A DNA stretch of 64,000 nt from Bacillus gobiensis (GTDB lineage: Bacteria; Bacillota; Bacilli; Bacillales; Bacillaceae). The stretch covers positions 4,189,417-4,253,416 of the forward strand of contig NZ_CP012600.1 of assembly GCF_001278705.1 (NCBI RefSeq), given 5' to 3'. The notes under the pieces are model-generated. The model saw only the letters and a program-made list of their open reading frames with translations, did not search any database and had not been told where the DNA came from. The translations under genes were made by a program, and so were the position numbers. Below, one piece after another: positions 15,360 through 24,879 of this stretch; position 1 is the stretch's first letter, and each line of letters starts with the position of its first letter.

Positions 15360-17258
15360 ATGGCTCAGAGCAGCTTAAAAGTAGGAGTTCAAAAGTTTGG
15401 GAACTTCTTAAGCAGCATGGTTTTGCCGAATATCGGTGCATTTATCGCTTGGGGATTAATTACTGCACTATTTATTGCAGATGGCTTAACGCCTAATGAA
15501 CATATAGCATCTTTAGTTGATCCTATGGTTACCTATTTATTGCCGCTGCTCATAGGGTATACCGGAGGTAAGCTTATCTATGATCAACGGGGCGGAGTTG
15601 TTGGCGCAATTGCCACAATGGGTGTGATCGTCGGCTCGGATATTCCGATGTTTTTAGGAGCCATGATCATGGGTCCTTTTGGAGGATATGTCATTAAGAA
15701 ATTTGATGACATGATCGAAGGAAAAATCAAAGCGGGCTTTGAAATGCTCGTCAACAATTTCTCTGCTGGAATTTTAGGAGGACTACTCGCCATCCTTTCG
15801 TTATTAGGAGTAGGCCCAGCGGTGGAAGGGCTAACTGCTGTGCTTGTTGCGGGAGTAAACTGGATGATCGGGCTCGGCATCCTTCCGTTAACAAGCATCT
15901 TGATCGAACCAGCAAAGGTATTGTTTTTAAATAACGCAATTAATCATGGTATTTTATCACCGATTGCGTTAGAACAAGTGAAACAGCAAGGGCATTCGGT
16001 TTTGTTTCTTTTGGAAGCGAATCCAGGACCGGGGCTTGGGATCTTGCTTGCTTATACGTTCTTCGGGAAAGGCTCTGCAAAAAGATCTGCACCGGGGGCA
16101 GCACTAATTCAGTTTGTTGGGGGAATCCATGAAATTTACTTCCCGTATATCCTCATGAAGCCCTTGCTCTTTATTTCCGCAATATTAGGCGGAATGAGCG
16201 GTGTCTTTACATTTGTACTATTAAATGGCGGATTAAAAGGGCCGTCTTCACCGGGAAGCATCCTTGCCGTACTCGCGGTTACTCCGCAAAGTGCAGGTGC
16301 TTATCTTGCTAACATAGCCGGTATTTTCATTGCTGCCGCCGTATCGTTCCTCGTTTCCGCCTTTATTTTGAAAACGAGCAAAGCCGAAGACGGCGACATT
16401 GAAGGTGCAGCGCAGCGTATGCAGGAAATGAAAGGAAAGAAAAGCAGTGTTGCCGGTACTTTCTCAGCTCAGAACGGAGAGTTTCCGAAAACGGAAAACG
16501 TCGAGCGAGTGATCTTTGCCTGCGATGCGGGAATGGGATCCAGTGCTATGGGCGCGTCAATTCTTAGAAAAAAATTCAAAGAAGCAGGCCTTGGCATAAA
16601 ATCAGTCAATATGGCGATCAGCAATCTGCCAAGTGATGCGCAAATTGTAATTACCCAGGAAGAGTTGACACCGCGTGCGAAGCAAAAGGTTCCGGGCGCT
16701 TATCATATTTCTGTTGATAATTTCCTTCAAAGCCCTGAGTACGACAAGCTGGTTCAAAAGTTAAACAGTGGCGATACTACTGAAGATAGCATTGAAGCAG
16801 AAGAACCGTCTGAAGGACCGTCGTCTGGAGATGTGCTCGTTGAGAAAAATGTCTTCTTAAACCAGAAATTCAATTCGAAGGAAGAGGCGATTCGTTTTGC
16901 CGGCCGGGTTCTTGTTGACGGAGGATACGTCGAAGAGTCATACATTGATGCTATGATCGAGCGGGATGAAATGACTTCGACCTATATGGGCAACGATGTA
17001 GCGATTCCGCACGGCACAGAAGAGGCGAAAAAAGCGGTATTAAAATCAGGCGTAACGATTTTGCAAGTCCCTGACGGCGTCGATTTTAACGGAGAAAAAG
17101 TCAGGCTGCTATTCGGTATTGCCGGAAAAGACGGTACTCATATAGAAATTCTTTCGGGGATTGCCGTTACCTGCTCGGATATGAATAATATCGAGAAAAT
17201 GGCAGCTGCTAAAACCGAAAAAGAAATTTTAGATATTATCGGATCGTTAAATAAGTAA
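15360..17258 (+). CDS. mtlA: PTS mannitol transporter EIICBA (fused)
   Basis: The 632-residue protein takes up mannitol and phosphorylates it to mannitol-1-phosphate. Domains in order: membrane IIC (residues 10-340, with GGIHEIYFPY at 254-263), IIB with active Cys388 in FACDAGMGSSAMGAS, a Ser/Glu/Pro-rich linker (470-492), and IIA with active His551 in AIPHGTEEA. B. subtilis keeps IIA as a separate protein MtlF; here it is fused, as in E. coli MtlA. Start ATG follows GAAAGGAAG. It leads the operon mtlA-mtlR-mtlD. Confidence 0.95.
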   Translation: MAQSSLKVGVQKFGNFLSSMVLPNIGAFIAWGLITALFIADGLTPNEHIASLVDPMVTYLLPLLIGYTGGKLIYDQRGGVVGAIATMGVIVGSDIPMFLGAMIMGPFGGYVIKKFDDMIEGKIKAGFEMLVNNFSAGILGGLLAILSLLGVGPAVEGLTAVLVAGVNWMIGLGILPLTSILIEPAKVLFLNNAINHGILSPIALEQVKQQGHSVLFLLEANPGPGLGILLAYTFFGKGSAKRSAPGAALIQFVGGIHEIYFPYILMKPLLFISAILGGMSGVFTFVLLNGGLKGPSSPGSILAVLAVTPQSAGAYLANIAGIFIAAAVSFLVSAFILKTSKAEDGDIEGAAQRMQEMKGKKSSVAGTFSAQNGEFPKTENVERVIFACDAGMGSSAMGASILRKKFKEAGLGIKSVNMAISNLPSDAQIVITQEELTPRAKQKVPGAYHISVDNFLQSPEYDKLVQKLNSGDTTEDSIEAEEPSEGPSSGDVLVEKNVFLNQKFNSKEEAIRFAGRVLVDGGYVEESYIDAMIERDEMTSTYMGNDVAIPHGTEEAKKAVLKSGVTILQVPDGVDFNGEKVRLLFGIAGKDGTHIEILSGIAVTCSDMNNIEKMAAAKTEKEILDIIGSLNK

Positions 17259-17259
17259 G

Positions 17260-17341
17260 GCGAAGGTGCTTCTAAAAAGCTCCTTTCGTCTTAATATACA
17301 AATCAAGACCTCATGGTGCGGTGTGCAGCGTTGATTTGTAT
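17260..17341 (+). other. Structured intercistronic element between mtlA and mtlR
   Basis: Two hairpins follow mtlA. The first is imperfect (GGCGAAGGTGC with GCTCCTTTCGTC, 17260-17292). The second is an 11-bp perfect stem, ATACAAATCAA (17296-17306) and TTGATTTGTAT (17331-17341), enclosing 24 bases. Neither has a T-tract, so a processing or stability element, or a protein site, is likelier than a full terminator. Confidence 0.5.
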
Positions 17342-17372
17342 GGCAAACTAACCATTAAAGTGAGTGAAGGGT

Positions 17373-19454
17373 ATGTTTATCACTACCAGAGAGAAAGCGA
17401 TTATCGAGTATATGATCAGAACATCCGGTTTGCATACCGCACAGTCGATCAGCCATTTTTTAAACGTAAGCGTCAGAACCGTGAATCGTGATTTGAAAAC
17501 GATCGAGCATCTACTGAATCGTTTTAACCTTAAGCTTCAGAGGGTAAGCGGACAAGGACTTGAAATAGTAGGAAGCAATGAGAATATTTTTCGGATGATG
17601 CAGGAGCTAGCCAAAGTAAAGCCGACAGATTTGCCCGCGGAGGAACGGAAGCTATTAATTTTAATCCGATTGTTTCATGAAAAAGAAGCAGTGAAGGTGT
17701 TAACCCTTGCCAATGAATTAAATACGAGTATAACAACGATCGGAACAGATTTGGATGACTTAACGGAATGGCTGTCTGGTTTCGGCATAAAAGTGTTGAG
17801 AAAACGCGGAGTTGGCGTTGTTTTTGATGGCAGGGAGATTGCAAAAAGAAAGGCGCTGGGGAACTACCTTTTGATGTTTTACAATCAGGAGCTGTTTGAA
17901 AAGCTGTTTCTTCTGAGCAAACGGGATATCGCCAGTGAAAAGTCAGTGATCTTACATTTCTTAAAGCTTGAGTATCTTAAGGCCATCGATGATATTCTTT
18001 CATCCAAAACAAAAATGAACAATAGCTTTATGAAGCTGGCGGACAGTGACTATATTGGTCTATTAATAGCAATTTGCATTTCAATACAGAGAAATGCATT
18101 GGGGTTTCGAATCGAAGAAGGCGTTTTTGAAAATGGCAGTAAGCAAACTGCTGAGTCCAGGCTCTTGAAGGAGATAAACGTTGATCTTGACGAAAAGCTG
18201 TCAGATGAAGATATCGATTTTTTAACGGTCATTTTAAAAGGCTCAAAGCTACGAGAAGCAGAAGCGTTTTATTACGACAGCGTCATTATCGGCAGGGCTG
18301 TCAGAAAAATGATCCAGGATGTTTCATTTCAGCTGAACATTGATATGACTGCCGATTTTTCACTGTTCCAAGGGCTGCTCGCCCATATGGAGCCTGCAAT
18401 ATACAGGATATCTCAAAATATGGGCTTATATAATCCGTTAACAGCAGATATAAAAAAGAGCTATCCAGTCTTATTTATGGCCGTCAGCAATAGTCTGGAA
18501 AAGGCATTTGAAGAAATTAATTTTCCGGATGATGAAATTGCTTATTTGGTTCTTCATTTTGGCTCGTCTTTAGAGCTAAGAAAAGAGGAAATGGCGATAA
18601 AGGCACTGATCGTCTGTCCAACAGGAATCGGTACCTCAAAAATGCTGGCAAGCCGAGTTAAAAAAGAGGTAAGTGAAATATCTTCAGTTGAAATCGCGTC
18701 TATCAAAGAGCTTCGGAGCTTTGCATTAAAAAATTTTGACGTCATCATTTCGACCGTAAGGCTACCTTTTGACGACTACGTGCTGGTCAACCCGCTTTTG
18801 AGTGATGAAGATAGCAAATCTATCAGAACATATTTAAAGAAAAATATTAAAAAAATGATCGACAAAAAAGAATATTCACATACAGAAGAGCAAGAAACCT
18901 TCCGCTCATCCGGTGAACAAAGACCTCTTTTATCGACCATAGAGGAAATTGAAAGCACATTGCTCAGCATGAAATCGATTCTTTCAAATTTTGAGCTTTA
19001 TCCGGTTGAAAATGAAGGAGACTATCAGTCGTGTATACGTGATATGGTAGAAAGATGCAAAGAAAAAGGGTTTGTTAAGAATGTCCAGGATGTTCTGGAT
19101 CAACTGCTGGAAAGGGAGGAGCAGGGGGGCTTGGGCATTCCCGGTACGAGTATGGCTCTGTACCATTGCAGGCATGAATGTGTCAATGAAATCATATTTC
19201 ACATTGCCCATCTGAACAGCCCCTACCTGCTGAAAGGTATGGGAGGAAAGCCGGTTGAATGCAGAAACCTACTTTTAATGCTTGCTCCTGAACACATTAG
19301 CCCTCAGCAGCTTGAAATCATAAGTATTGTCAGCACAAGCATTGTGGAAGATCAAGAGGCCATATTAATTTTTTCATCGTCTAATGAACAAATGGTTAGA
19401 AAGAAGCTCGAGGAAACGTTTTATGAACATTTACACCATATAATAAAGGAATGA
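17373..19454 (+). CDS. mtlR: Mannitol operon transcriptional activator MtlR
   Basis: The roughly 693-residue PTS-regulated activator has an N-terminal HTH (SISHFLNVSVRTVNRDLKTIEHLL), two PRD domains (about residues 195-405, including VLHFGSSLELRK), a IIB-Gat-like domain with Cys near 414 in IVCPTGIGTSKMLASRV, and a C-terminal IIA-like domain with LGIPGTSMALYHCRHE. Phosphorylation of these domains couples activation to mannitol uptake and sugar supply. ATG 17373 aligns with the family start but lies very close to GAAGGG; GTG 17364 is an alternative. It sits inside the mtl operon rather than apart as in B. subtilis. Confidence 0.93.
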   Translation: MFITTREKAIIEYMIRTSGLHTAQSISHFLNVSVRTVNRDLKTIEHLLNRFNLKLQRVSGQGLEIVGSNENIFRMMQELAKVKPTDLPAEERKLLILIRLFHEKEAVKVLTLANELNTSITTIGTDLDDLTEWLSGFGIKVLRKRGVGVVFDGREIAKRKALGNYLLMFYNQELFEKLFLLSKRDIASEKSVILHFLKLEYLKAIDDILSSKTKMNNSFMKLADSDYIGLLIAICISIQRNALGFRIEEGVFENGSKQTAESRLLKEINVDLDEKLSDEDIDFLTVILKGSKLREAEAFYYDSVIIGRAVRKMIQDVSFQLNIDMTADFSLFQGLLAHMEPAIYRISQNMGLYNPLTADIKKSYPVLFMAVSNSLEKAFEEINFPDDEIAYLVLHFGSSLELRKEEMAIKALIVCPTGIGTSKMLASRVKKEVSEISSVEIASIKELRSFALKNFDVIISTVRLPFDDYVLVNPLLSDEDSKSIRTYLKKNIKKMIDKKEYSHTEEQETFRSSGEQRPLLSTIEEIESTLLSMKSILSNFELYPVENEGDYQSCIRDMVERCKEKGFVKNVQDVLDQLLEREEQGGLGIPGTSMALYHCRHECVNEIIFHIAHLNSPYLLKGMGGKPVECRNLLLMLAPEHISPQQLEIISIVSTSIVEDQEAILIFSSSNEQMVRKKLEETFYEHLHHIIKE

Positions 19455-19460
19455 TTTGAA

Positions 19461-20600
19461 ATGAAAAGTGTTGTTCATTTTGGAGCCGGGAATATTGGCA
19501 GAGGATTTATAGGCGCACTATTTTCACAATCAGGCTACCATGTAACCTTTGTTGATATTGCTGATGAGCTAATAAATAAATTGAATCAAGAAAAAGCCTA
19601 CAAAGTAAAAACGGCTGCAGATCCGCAAGAAGTAACGGATATTTACAATGTGTCGGGACTCAATAATCTCAAACAGGAGAATGAGGTCATTGAAGCAATT
19701 GGTCAAGCAACGTTTGTGACAACTGCAATCGGTCCTTCAATCCTGCCAAGAATTGCTCCATTAATTGCAAAAGGACTAGCGGAACGCATAAAGACAAATG
19801 ATAATCCTGTTTATATTATTGCCTGTGAAAACCAAATTTCTGCAACAGACCTATTAAGAGGGCACATTCTTGAAAGCATCGATGAAAAATCCGTATCAGA
19901 GCTGAAAGGAAGAGCATTCTTTTTCAATTCTGCTGTGGACAGAATTGTGCCGATTCAGGATCAAAAAGGCATGGATGTACTCGTGGAAACATATCATGAA
20001 TGGATTGTAGAAGCCGACCAAGAGGTTCCTGAGGTAAAAGGAATGACCATTGTTCCCGATTTGGCTCCTTACATTGAACGGAAGCTCTTTACAGTAAACA
20101 CAGGACACGCAGTGACCGCTTACTTTGGTTATTTATTCGGCAAAAAAACGATTGATGAGGCGTTAAACGATACAGCCATCTATGAGCAGGTCAAAAAGAC
20201 GCTGGAGGAAACAGGAGCATATCTTGTGAGTCAGTATGGTTTAGATGAACAAGCTCACCAAAACTATATTGAGAAAATTATCAGCCGTTTTCAAAATCCG
20301 TATTTGAATGACGCTGTGACACGAGTTGGGCGGTCACCGATCCGCAAGCTTGGACCGGAGGATAGATTGGTACGTCCCGCATATGAAGCGAAAAAAGCAG
20401 GTCTAAGCTTTCAGCAGCTGTCAAAAGCAATCGCGGCTGCTCTTGCTTTCGACAGCCAAGAAGATCCTGAAGCAGTTCAGCTTCAAGAAATGCTTCAAGC
20501 TCATGGTGCATCCTACGTACTAAAAGCTATTAGCCATTTAGATGAATCGGATGATTTGTCAATTGCTGCTGCACTCCATTATGAACAATTGAAAAAATAA
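19461..20600 (+). CDS. mtlD: Mannitol-1-phosphate 5-dehydrogenase
   Basis: The 379-residue NAD-dependent enzyme oxidises mannitol-1-phosphate to fructose-6-phosphate. The Rossmann motif FGAGNIGRGFIG is at residues 6-17, followed by VTFVDI; the family signature around KLFTVNTGHAVTAYFGY (about 208-224) carries the catalytic Lys/Asn/His region. It starts six bases after mtlR and ends the operon at a terminator. Confidence 0.96.
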   Translation: MKSVVHFGAGNIGRGFIGALFSQSGYHVTFVDIADELINKLNQEKAYKVKTAADPQEVTDIYNVSGLNNLKQENEVIEAIGQATFVTTAIGPSILPRIAPLIAKGLAERIKTNDNPVYIIACENQISATDLLRGHILESIDEKSVSELKGRAFFFNSAVDRIVPIQDQKGMDVLVETYHEWIVEADQEVPEVKGMTIVPDLAPYIERKLFTVNTGHAVTAYFGYLFGKKTIDEALNDTAIYEQVKKTLEETGAYLVSQYGLDEQAHQNYIEKIISRFQNPYLNDAVTRVGRSPIRKLGPEDRLVRPAYEAKKAGLSFQQLSKAIAAALAFDSQEDPEAVQLQEMLQAHGASYVLKAISHLDESDDLSIAAALHYEQLKK

Positions 20601-20601
20601 C

Positions 20602-20641
20602 GAAAAAAACCTGCAGAAATTATCGACTCTACAGGTTTTCT
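20602..20641. terminator. Bidirectional terminator after mtlD
   Basis: AAAACCTG(C)AGA and TCTACAGGTTTT form an imperfect stem with A and T tracts; it overlaps the last codons of the convergent acyltransferase gene. Confidence 0.75.
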
Positions 20642-21645
20642 ATTCTCCTCTGGGATACTTTCCCCAACAAAAGAGGATATTTATTCAAAAATGAGATGCA
20701 TGGAATCATAAACAATAAAATCGAGACGGTATAAAAAAGGGTCCAAGCTGCAGTATCCGTATCCTTGATATCGATTTCCATCCCATAGTAGATAAAGGTT
20801 TTTACAATCGGAATCGCTACAAACTGAAGCAGCAGAATGACGATCGAATTTTTTCCCAGATAGGTGAGAAAAGCAACTCGTTTTAGCTTGTGGCTCAAAT
20901 AAATGGTTCCTGCAATTCCAAGTAAAGACGCTAGGTAAAAGACTAATCCATTGCCGTAATCATTTCCTCGCATATCAACTCTAATGTTATACGATTCAAC
21001 ATAAGCGGTTACTATAAATAACAAAACACAAGTGATCAGCGTTCTTTTTGGTTTATGTTGTGCCAGGTGATTTTTCATAGCATAGCCGAAAGCATAAAAA
21101 GCGATTGCCGTAAAGACAACATCCACATTCCATGGAAGGCTGCCATCCAGTTTCAGCGATCCATAATAACCGATGGCCCCGCATAAGGCTGCAAATAAGA
21201 CAACGAACCTTCCCTTCGCAACCTTTGTATATAGAAAGAAGGCAATTTCAACCAAAAATAAAGCAGTTAAAAACCAAACAGCAGGGTTATAAGTCATCAT
21301 GTGATTATCTTCGATTGAAAGAAAAATGCCCATAAATGGAGTAAAAGGATCCACGTTGCTGTCTGAGCTAAATGGGAGATGTCTTTCTACAGTAAACCAA
21401 AACAAATAAGTAATGATCGCAAAACAAACATATGGAAATAGCAAACTTCTTGCTTTTTTTTGAATAAAGCTTTTTAAACCGAGGTCTTTTGATTTAAAGA
21501 CAAGCCCTGATAAAAAGAAAAATAACGGCATATGAAAGGAATAGATAAACTGCTTAATGGGATCAGTCGTTGGAACGTGTCCTGCTACAACCAAAATAAT
21601 TCCGATTCCTTTGGCCGCATCAATCCACTCGATTCGTTTCCCCAT
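20629..21645 (-). CDS. Acyltransferase 3 family membrane protein
   Basis: The 338-residue protein has about ten membrane helices and the acyltransferase-3 signature: RIEWIDAAKGIGIILVVAGH with the conserved His near residue 23, and FIYSFHMPLFFFLSGLVF. These enzymes O-acetylate extracellular polysaccharides or peptidoglycan; there is no SGNH domain, so it is the membrane-only type. The substrate is unknown. Start follows AAAGGAGGGG. It is a single gene, convergent with mtlD. Confidence 0.9.
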   Translation of the reverse strand: MGKRIEWIDAAKGIGIILVVAGHVPTTDPIKQFIYSFHMPLFFFLSGLVFKSKDLGLKSFIQKKARSLLFPYVCFAIITYLFWFTVERHLPFSSDSNVDPFTPFMGIFLSIEDNHMMTYNPAVWFLTALFLVEIAFFLYTKVAKGRFVVLFAALCGAIGYYGSLKLDGSLPWNVDVVFTAIAFYAFGYAMKNHLAQHKPKRTLITCVLLFIVTAYVESYNIRVDMRGNDYGNGLVFYLASLLGIAGTIYLSHKLKRVAFLTYLGKNSIVILLLQFVAIPIVKTFIYYGMEIDIKDTDTAAWTLFYTVSILLFMIPCISFLNKYPLLLGKVSQRRIENL

Positions 21646-21838
21646 TACATCCCCTCCTTTACATCTTGTTGAAGCTTTCTAAATATCACTATAAACCAGA
21701 AAGGCTGTAAACGAGTTTACAGTTCTCTAACGAGTCAATGATAGACTATTGCAAAGATGACATTTGTAACATTGGAGGAAATAAAAGGTATTTACATGGT
21801 GGGGGTTAAAGGGTAGAAAGCGGTTTCTTTAGATAATC

Positions 21839-21893
21839 CAGTCAGCGGGGTATCGTTCCCACTGACTGTTGCACGCGGGAAGCTAACTCCCGC
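21839..21893 (-). other. Tandem GC-rich hairpins
   Basis: Two stems follow each other downstream of the MATE gene: CAGTCAG..GGG with CCC..CTGACTG (21839-21868), and GCGGGA with TCCCGC (21875-21893). Their GC content contrasts with the surroundings and no T-tract follows. They could be a dispersed repeat or an mRNA 3' end structure. The remaining 21646-21838 interval holds nothing else I recognise. Confidence 0.5.
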
Positions 21894-21906
21894 TAGAATC
21901 CATCGC

Positions 21907-23247
21907 TTAATGCGGAGGTCTTACAGCTTGTTGCTGCGAGATAAAAATCTTTCTTCTTAATCTCGGAATATCCCATAGCAAGAAAATGGAGCGCCCTAAA
22001 CTAAACAAAATAAATGCGATCCATAATCCATGATTCCCAAGACTTGGCGGGAGCAAAAATAAAGCTAACAAATATAGAATACAAGAATAAATCATCGAGT
22101 TCCGTATAGAACCTGCTTCTGTAGCGCCAATAAAAACGCCGTAAAAAACGAGCCCGATACAAGCGCATATCGGAAACAAAATGAGCCAAATGGCATAGTC
22201 ATTAGTCAAATCCAAAATCCGTTTAAGCGGGGTGAAAATTGAAATAATAAAATCCTTTGTAAGGTAAAAGCAGCCTGCAAGGGTAAATGAGGCAATTATC
22301 GACCATAGAATTGAAAGTTTAATCGTCATCAAGTAAGAATCCTCACTCCTCTTTCCGACTGCTTTACCTACTAATATACTTGAAGCGTTTGCGAATCCGT
22401 CAAAAAAGTAGGCCATTATATAGTGAATTTGAAAGAGAATTGCATTTGCAGCCAGGACTTCTTCCCCAAAGGAAGCACCTTTTGCTGTAAAGGTGTTGTA
22501 CACGATAAGCAAGCATATCGTTCTAATAAAGAGGTCGCGATTTACAATCATCATTTTCTTGAAGGGAAGCGGGTCTAGCAGCTCCTCTTTCACCTGTTTA
22601 AATGAAATATGAAAAGAATCGTTCCTTCGCTTATTGATCATCCAAATACCGACAAAAAATGCGGCAATTTCGGAAATCAAGGTAGAGGATGAAACCCCTA
22701 AAATTCCCATGTGAAACACGTTCACAGAGAGTAACGCGAGTGCAATATTGAGGAAATTCATAGAAAGCTGCAGAATCAGCGTATCCTTAATGCGAGCCAT
22801 CCCCATCAGCCAGCCTAAAATGACATAATTCATTAAAGTGAAGGGAGCTCCCCATATTCTCACATAGAAATACTCTGCTGCAATTTGACTAACGGAAGCA
22901 TCCGCACCGATAAATACTAAAGAATACTGCAAAATCGGCGACTGAAACAGAATGAATATAACTCCAACAATGAGTGCGATAAAAAAAGGCCGAATGATTG
23001 CCATCATACTGTCAAAATGGTTGTTTGAACCAAGCGATTGGGCCGCAAACCCAGATGTGCTTACCCTCAGGAAGCCGAACAGCCAATACATGGTATTAAA
23101 AATGATCGTACCTATCGCAACTCCGCCAATATAAGAGGGATCAGGGAGCTGTCCGATTACGGCTGTATCTACTGCTCCAAGTAATGGAGTTGATATCGTT
23201 GAAATAATAAGAGGAAATGCCAAAGATAAATAAGTCCGATGATTCAT
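21907..23247 (-). CDS. MATE family efflux transporter (DinF-like)
   Basis: The 446-residue protein has twelve predicted membrane helices in two halves. The N-terminus LAFPLIISTISTPLLGAVDTAVIGQLPDP and the GFLRVSTSGFAAQSLG segment match the DinF branch of MATE exporters. Such proteins extrude drugs or metabolites with Na+ or H+. The substrate cannot be read from the sequence. It starts behind GGGCAGGGG and is monocistronic. Confidence 0.92.
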   Translation of the reverse strand: MNHRTYLSLAFPLIISTISTPLLGAVDTAVIGQLPDPSYIGGVAIGTIIFNTMYWLFGFLRVSTSGFAAQSLGSNNHFDSMMAIIRPFFIALIVGVIFILFQSPILQYSLVFIGADASVSQIAAEYFYVRIWGAPFTLMNYVILGWLMGMARIKDTLILQLSMNFLNIALALLSVNVFHMGILGVSSSTLISEIAAFFVGIWMINKRRNDSFHISFKQVKEELLDPLPFKKMMIVNRDLFIRTICLLIVYNTFTAKGASFGEEVLAANAILFQIHYIMAYFFDGFANASSILVGKAVGKRSEDSYLMTIKLSILWSIIASFTLAGCFYLTKDFIISIFTPLKRILDLTNDYAIWLILFPICACIGLVFYGVFIGATEAGSIRNSMIYSCILYLLALFLLPPSLGNHGLWIAFILFSLGRSIFLLWDIPRLRRKIFISQQQAVRPPH

Positions 23248-23377
23248 GTAAAACCCCTGCCCTCTAAATGCTTTTGCCTTCTATTTTACCAGCATTATCG
23301 TATACAAAACTATAAAGATTATCCGCGTTTTAAGTGTTTCCAGCAGTGGAATAAATGGATTAAGGAGGCGAGATAAA

Positions 23378-23881
23378 ATGGCAGAACGAAGAATCGATAC
23401 TCTTTTGTTTGAAGATGACGGAAAGATTCCAAATAACCCAACATTGCCTTTATTAATCTATACGCAAGTGTTAGATGGGCGTACTGGGGAAGCTAAGTCA
23501 ATTTTTGATCAAAATGATTGGAAAAACAGCTGGGTTGGAGGAGTTTTTGGCTATCATCATTATCACAGCAACACCCACGAAGTATTGGGCGTTATCAGCG
23601 GAGAAGCGCTTCTCCAATTTGGAGGAGAGGCAGGAAAGCAAGTGAAGGTAACAGCAGGAGACACTGTTGTTATTCCGGCAGGCGTAGGGCACAAAAAAAT
23701 TCAGTCCAGCAACGATTTCAAAGTGATAGGTGCATACCCTGGCGGCAGCGGCTTTGATTTAAAAACGGGAAAAGCAGAAGAAAGGGAGGAAGCGATTCAA
23801 AATATAAAAGTGGTACCGCTTCCTAAAGCGGATCCTCTTTTTGGGGACGATACGATTTTTACCCATTGGAAGGAAGATTGA
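23378..23881 (+). CDS. yjlB: YjlB-type cupin protein
   Basis: The 167-residue single-domain cupin has the two motifs: YHHYHSNTHEVLGVISGEA (metal-binding His and Glu) and GDTVVIPAGVGHKKI. TLPLLIYTQVL and GAYPGGSGFDLKTG are typical of B. subtilis YjlB. The catalytic role of this family is not known. The start follows AAGGAGGCG. It is convergent with the flavin-dependent enzyme gene, with five bases between them. Confidence 0.88.
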   Translation: MAERRIDTLLFEDDGKIPNNPTLPLLIYTQVLDGRTGEAKSIFDQNDWKNSWVGGVFGYHHYHSNTHEVLGVISGEALLQFGGEAGKQVKVTAGDTVVIPAGVGHKKIQSSNDFKVIGAYPGGSGFDLKTGKAEEREEAIQNIKVVPLPKADPLFGDDTIFTHWKED

Positions 23882-23886
23882 CTATT

Positions 23887-24879
23887 TCAAAAAAGTTCAG
23901 CTAATCGTTCGAATGACCTTCTTTTTTCTTCAAAATCATAAAGGTTGGTGACTGCCATCACTTCTTCAATTTGATAGCGATCGGACAGTTCAAGCAGCTT
24001 CTGTTTCACTGTTGAAGGAGATCCGATAATCATGCGGTTACGATTTTGGAGCACTCTCTCTTTTTCCGCTGCAGAATAAGTATAGGACTTCGCTTCACTA
24101 ACACTCGGGATCCTGCTGTCCAATCCCTTTTCTACTCGCAAAAGCCAAAGATCCTGGCTAAGGCATAGTTCTTCCGCCTTATCATCTGTCTCAGCACAAA
24201 CTATGAAAATAGCAGCCAGCGGCATCGGTTTGGAAAAAAACGTAGAAGCCTGGAAGCGATCTTTGTACATGGCAAAAGCGGGTTCCCCTCTTTCAGGATT
24301 GATAAAATGGCCTTGAACATAGCCGATACCATGTGTTCCCGCTAACTTTGCACTGTTTTCTCCCAATCCTAACAACCATAGTTCAGGTGAAGCAGGAACG
24401 GGAGGAGAAGCTTGTATCCCGGCATATTCATGCTCGGCTGGAAGGGTATCCGTTAAATAATAGATAAGATCCTGAAGCTGTCGGGGGAACTCGGTCAAGC
24501 TTTTTTTTATGCCGTCAGTAAGGGCAAGTCTTGTTTTTGTTGTTCCGCCGGGAGAACGGCCGATTCCTAAGTCGATTCTTCCTGGATAAAGAGCTTCCAG
24601 CTGTCTGAAATTCTCTGCGACCTTCAATGGACTGTACTGAGGCAGGAGTACTCCGCCTGATCCTATCCGGATGGAAGACGTATTGGCAGCGGTATGGGCG
24701 ATCATGACTTCCGGTGAAGTGCTGACAAGTCCTTTTGTACTATGATGCTCGGCGAACCAGTAGCGTTTATAGCCAGATTTGTCTGCCAGTTTGGCAAGAG
24801 TGACTGAATCCTGTAAAGCGGAAGAATGGTCTTTTCCTTTTGGAACGGGAACCTGATCTAATATGCTGAATGTAATCAT
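23887..24879 (-). CDS. LLM class flavin-dependent oxidoreductase (luciferase-like)
   Basis: The 330-residue TIM-barrel protein starts FSILDQVPVPKG and includes YWFAEHHSTKGLVSTSPEV, IRIGSGGVLLPQYSPLKVAE and DLGIGRSPGG, the signature of the MsnO8/YwcH group of bacterial luciferase relatives. These use reduced FMN; physiological substrates are unknown. Start ATG lies behind GGGAGGAC. No flavin reductase is adjacent; one occurs at 40858. Confidence 0.92.
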   Translation of the reverse strand: MITFSILDQVPVPKGKDHSSALQDSVTLAKLADKSGYKRYWFAEHHSTKGLVSTSPEVMIAHTAANTSSIRIGSGGVLLPQYSPLKVAENFRQLEALYPGRIDLGIGRSPGGTTKTRLALTDGIKKSLTEFPRQLQDLIYYLTDTLPAEHEYAGIQASPPVPASPELWLLGLGENSAKLAGTHGIGYVQGHFINPERGEPAFAMYKDRFQASTFFSKPMPLAAIFIVCAETDDKAEELCLSQDLWLLRVEKGLDSRIPSVSEAKSYTYSAAEKERVLQNRNRMIIGSPSTVKQKLLELSDRYQIEEVMAVTNLYDFEEKRRSFERLAELF

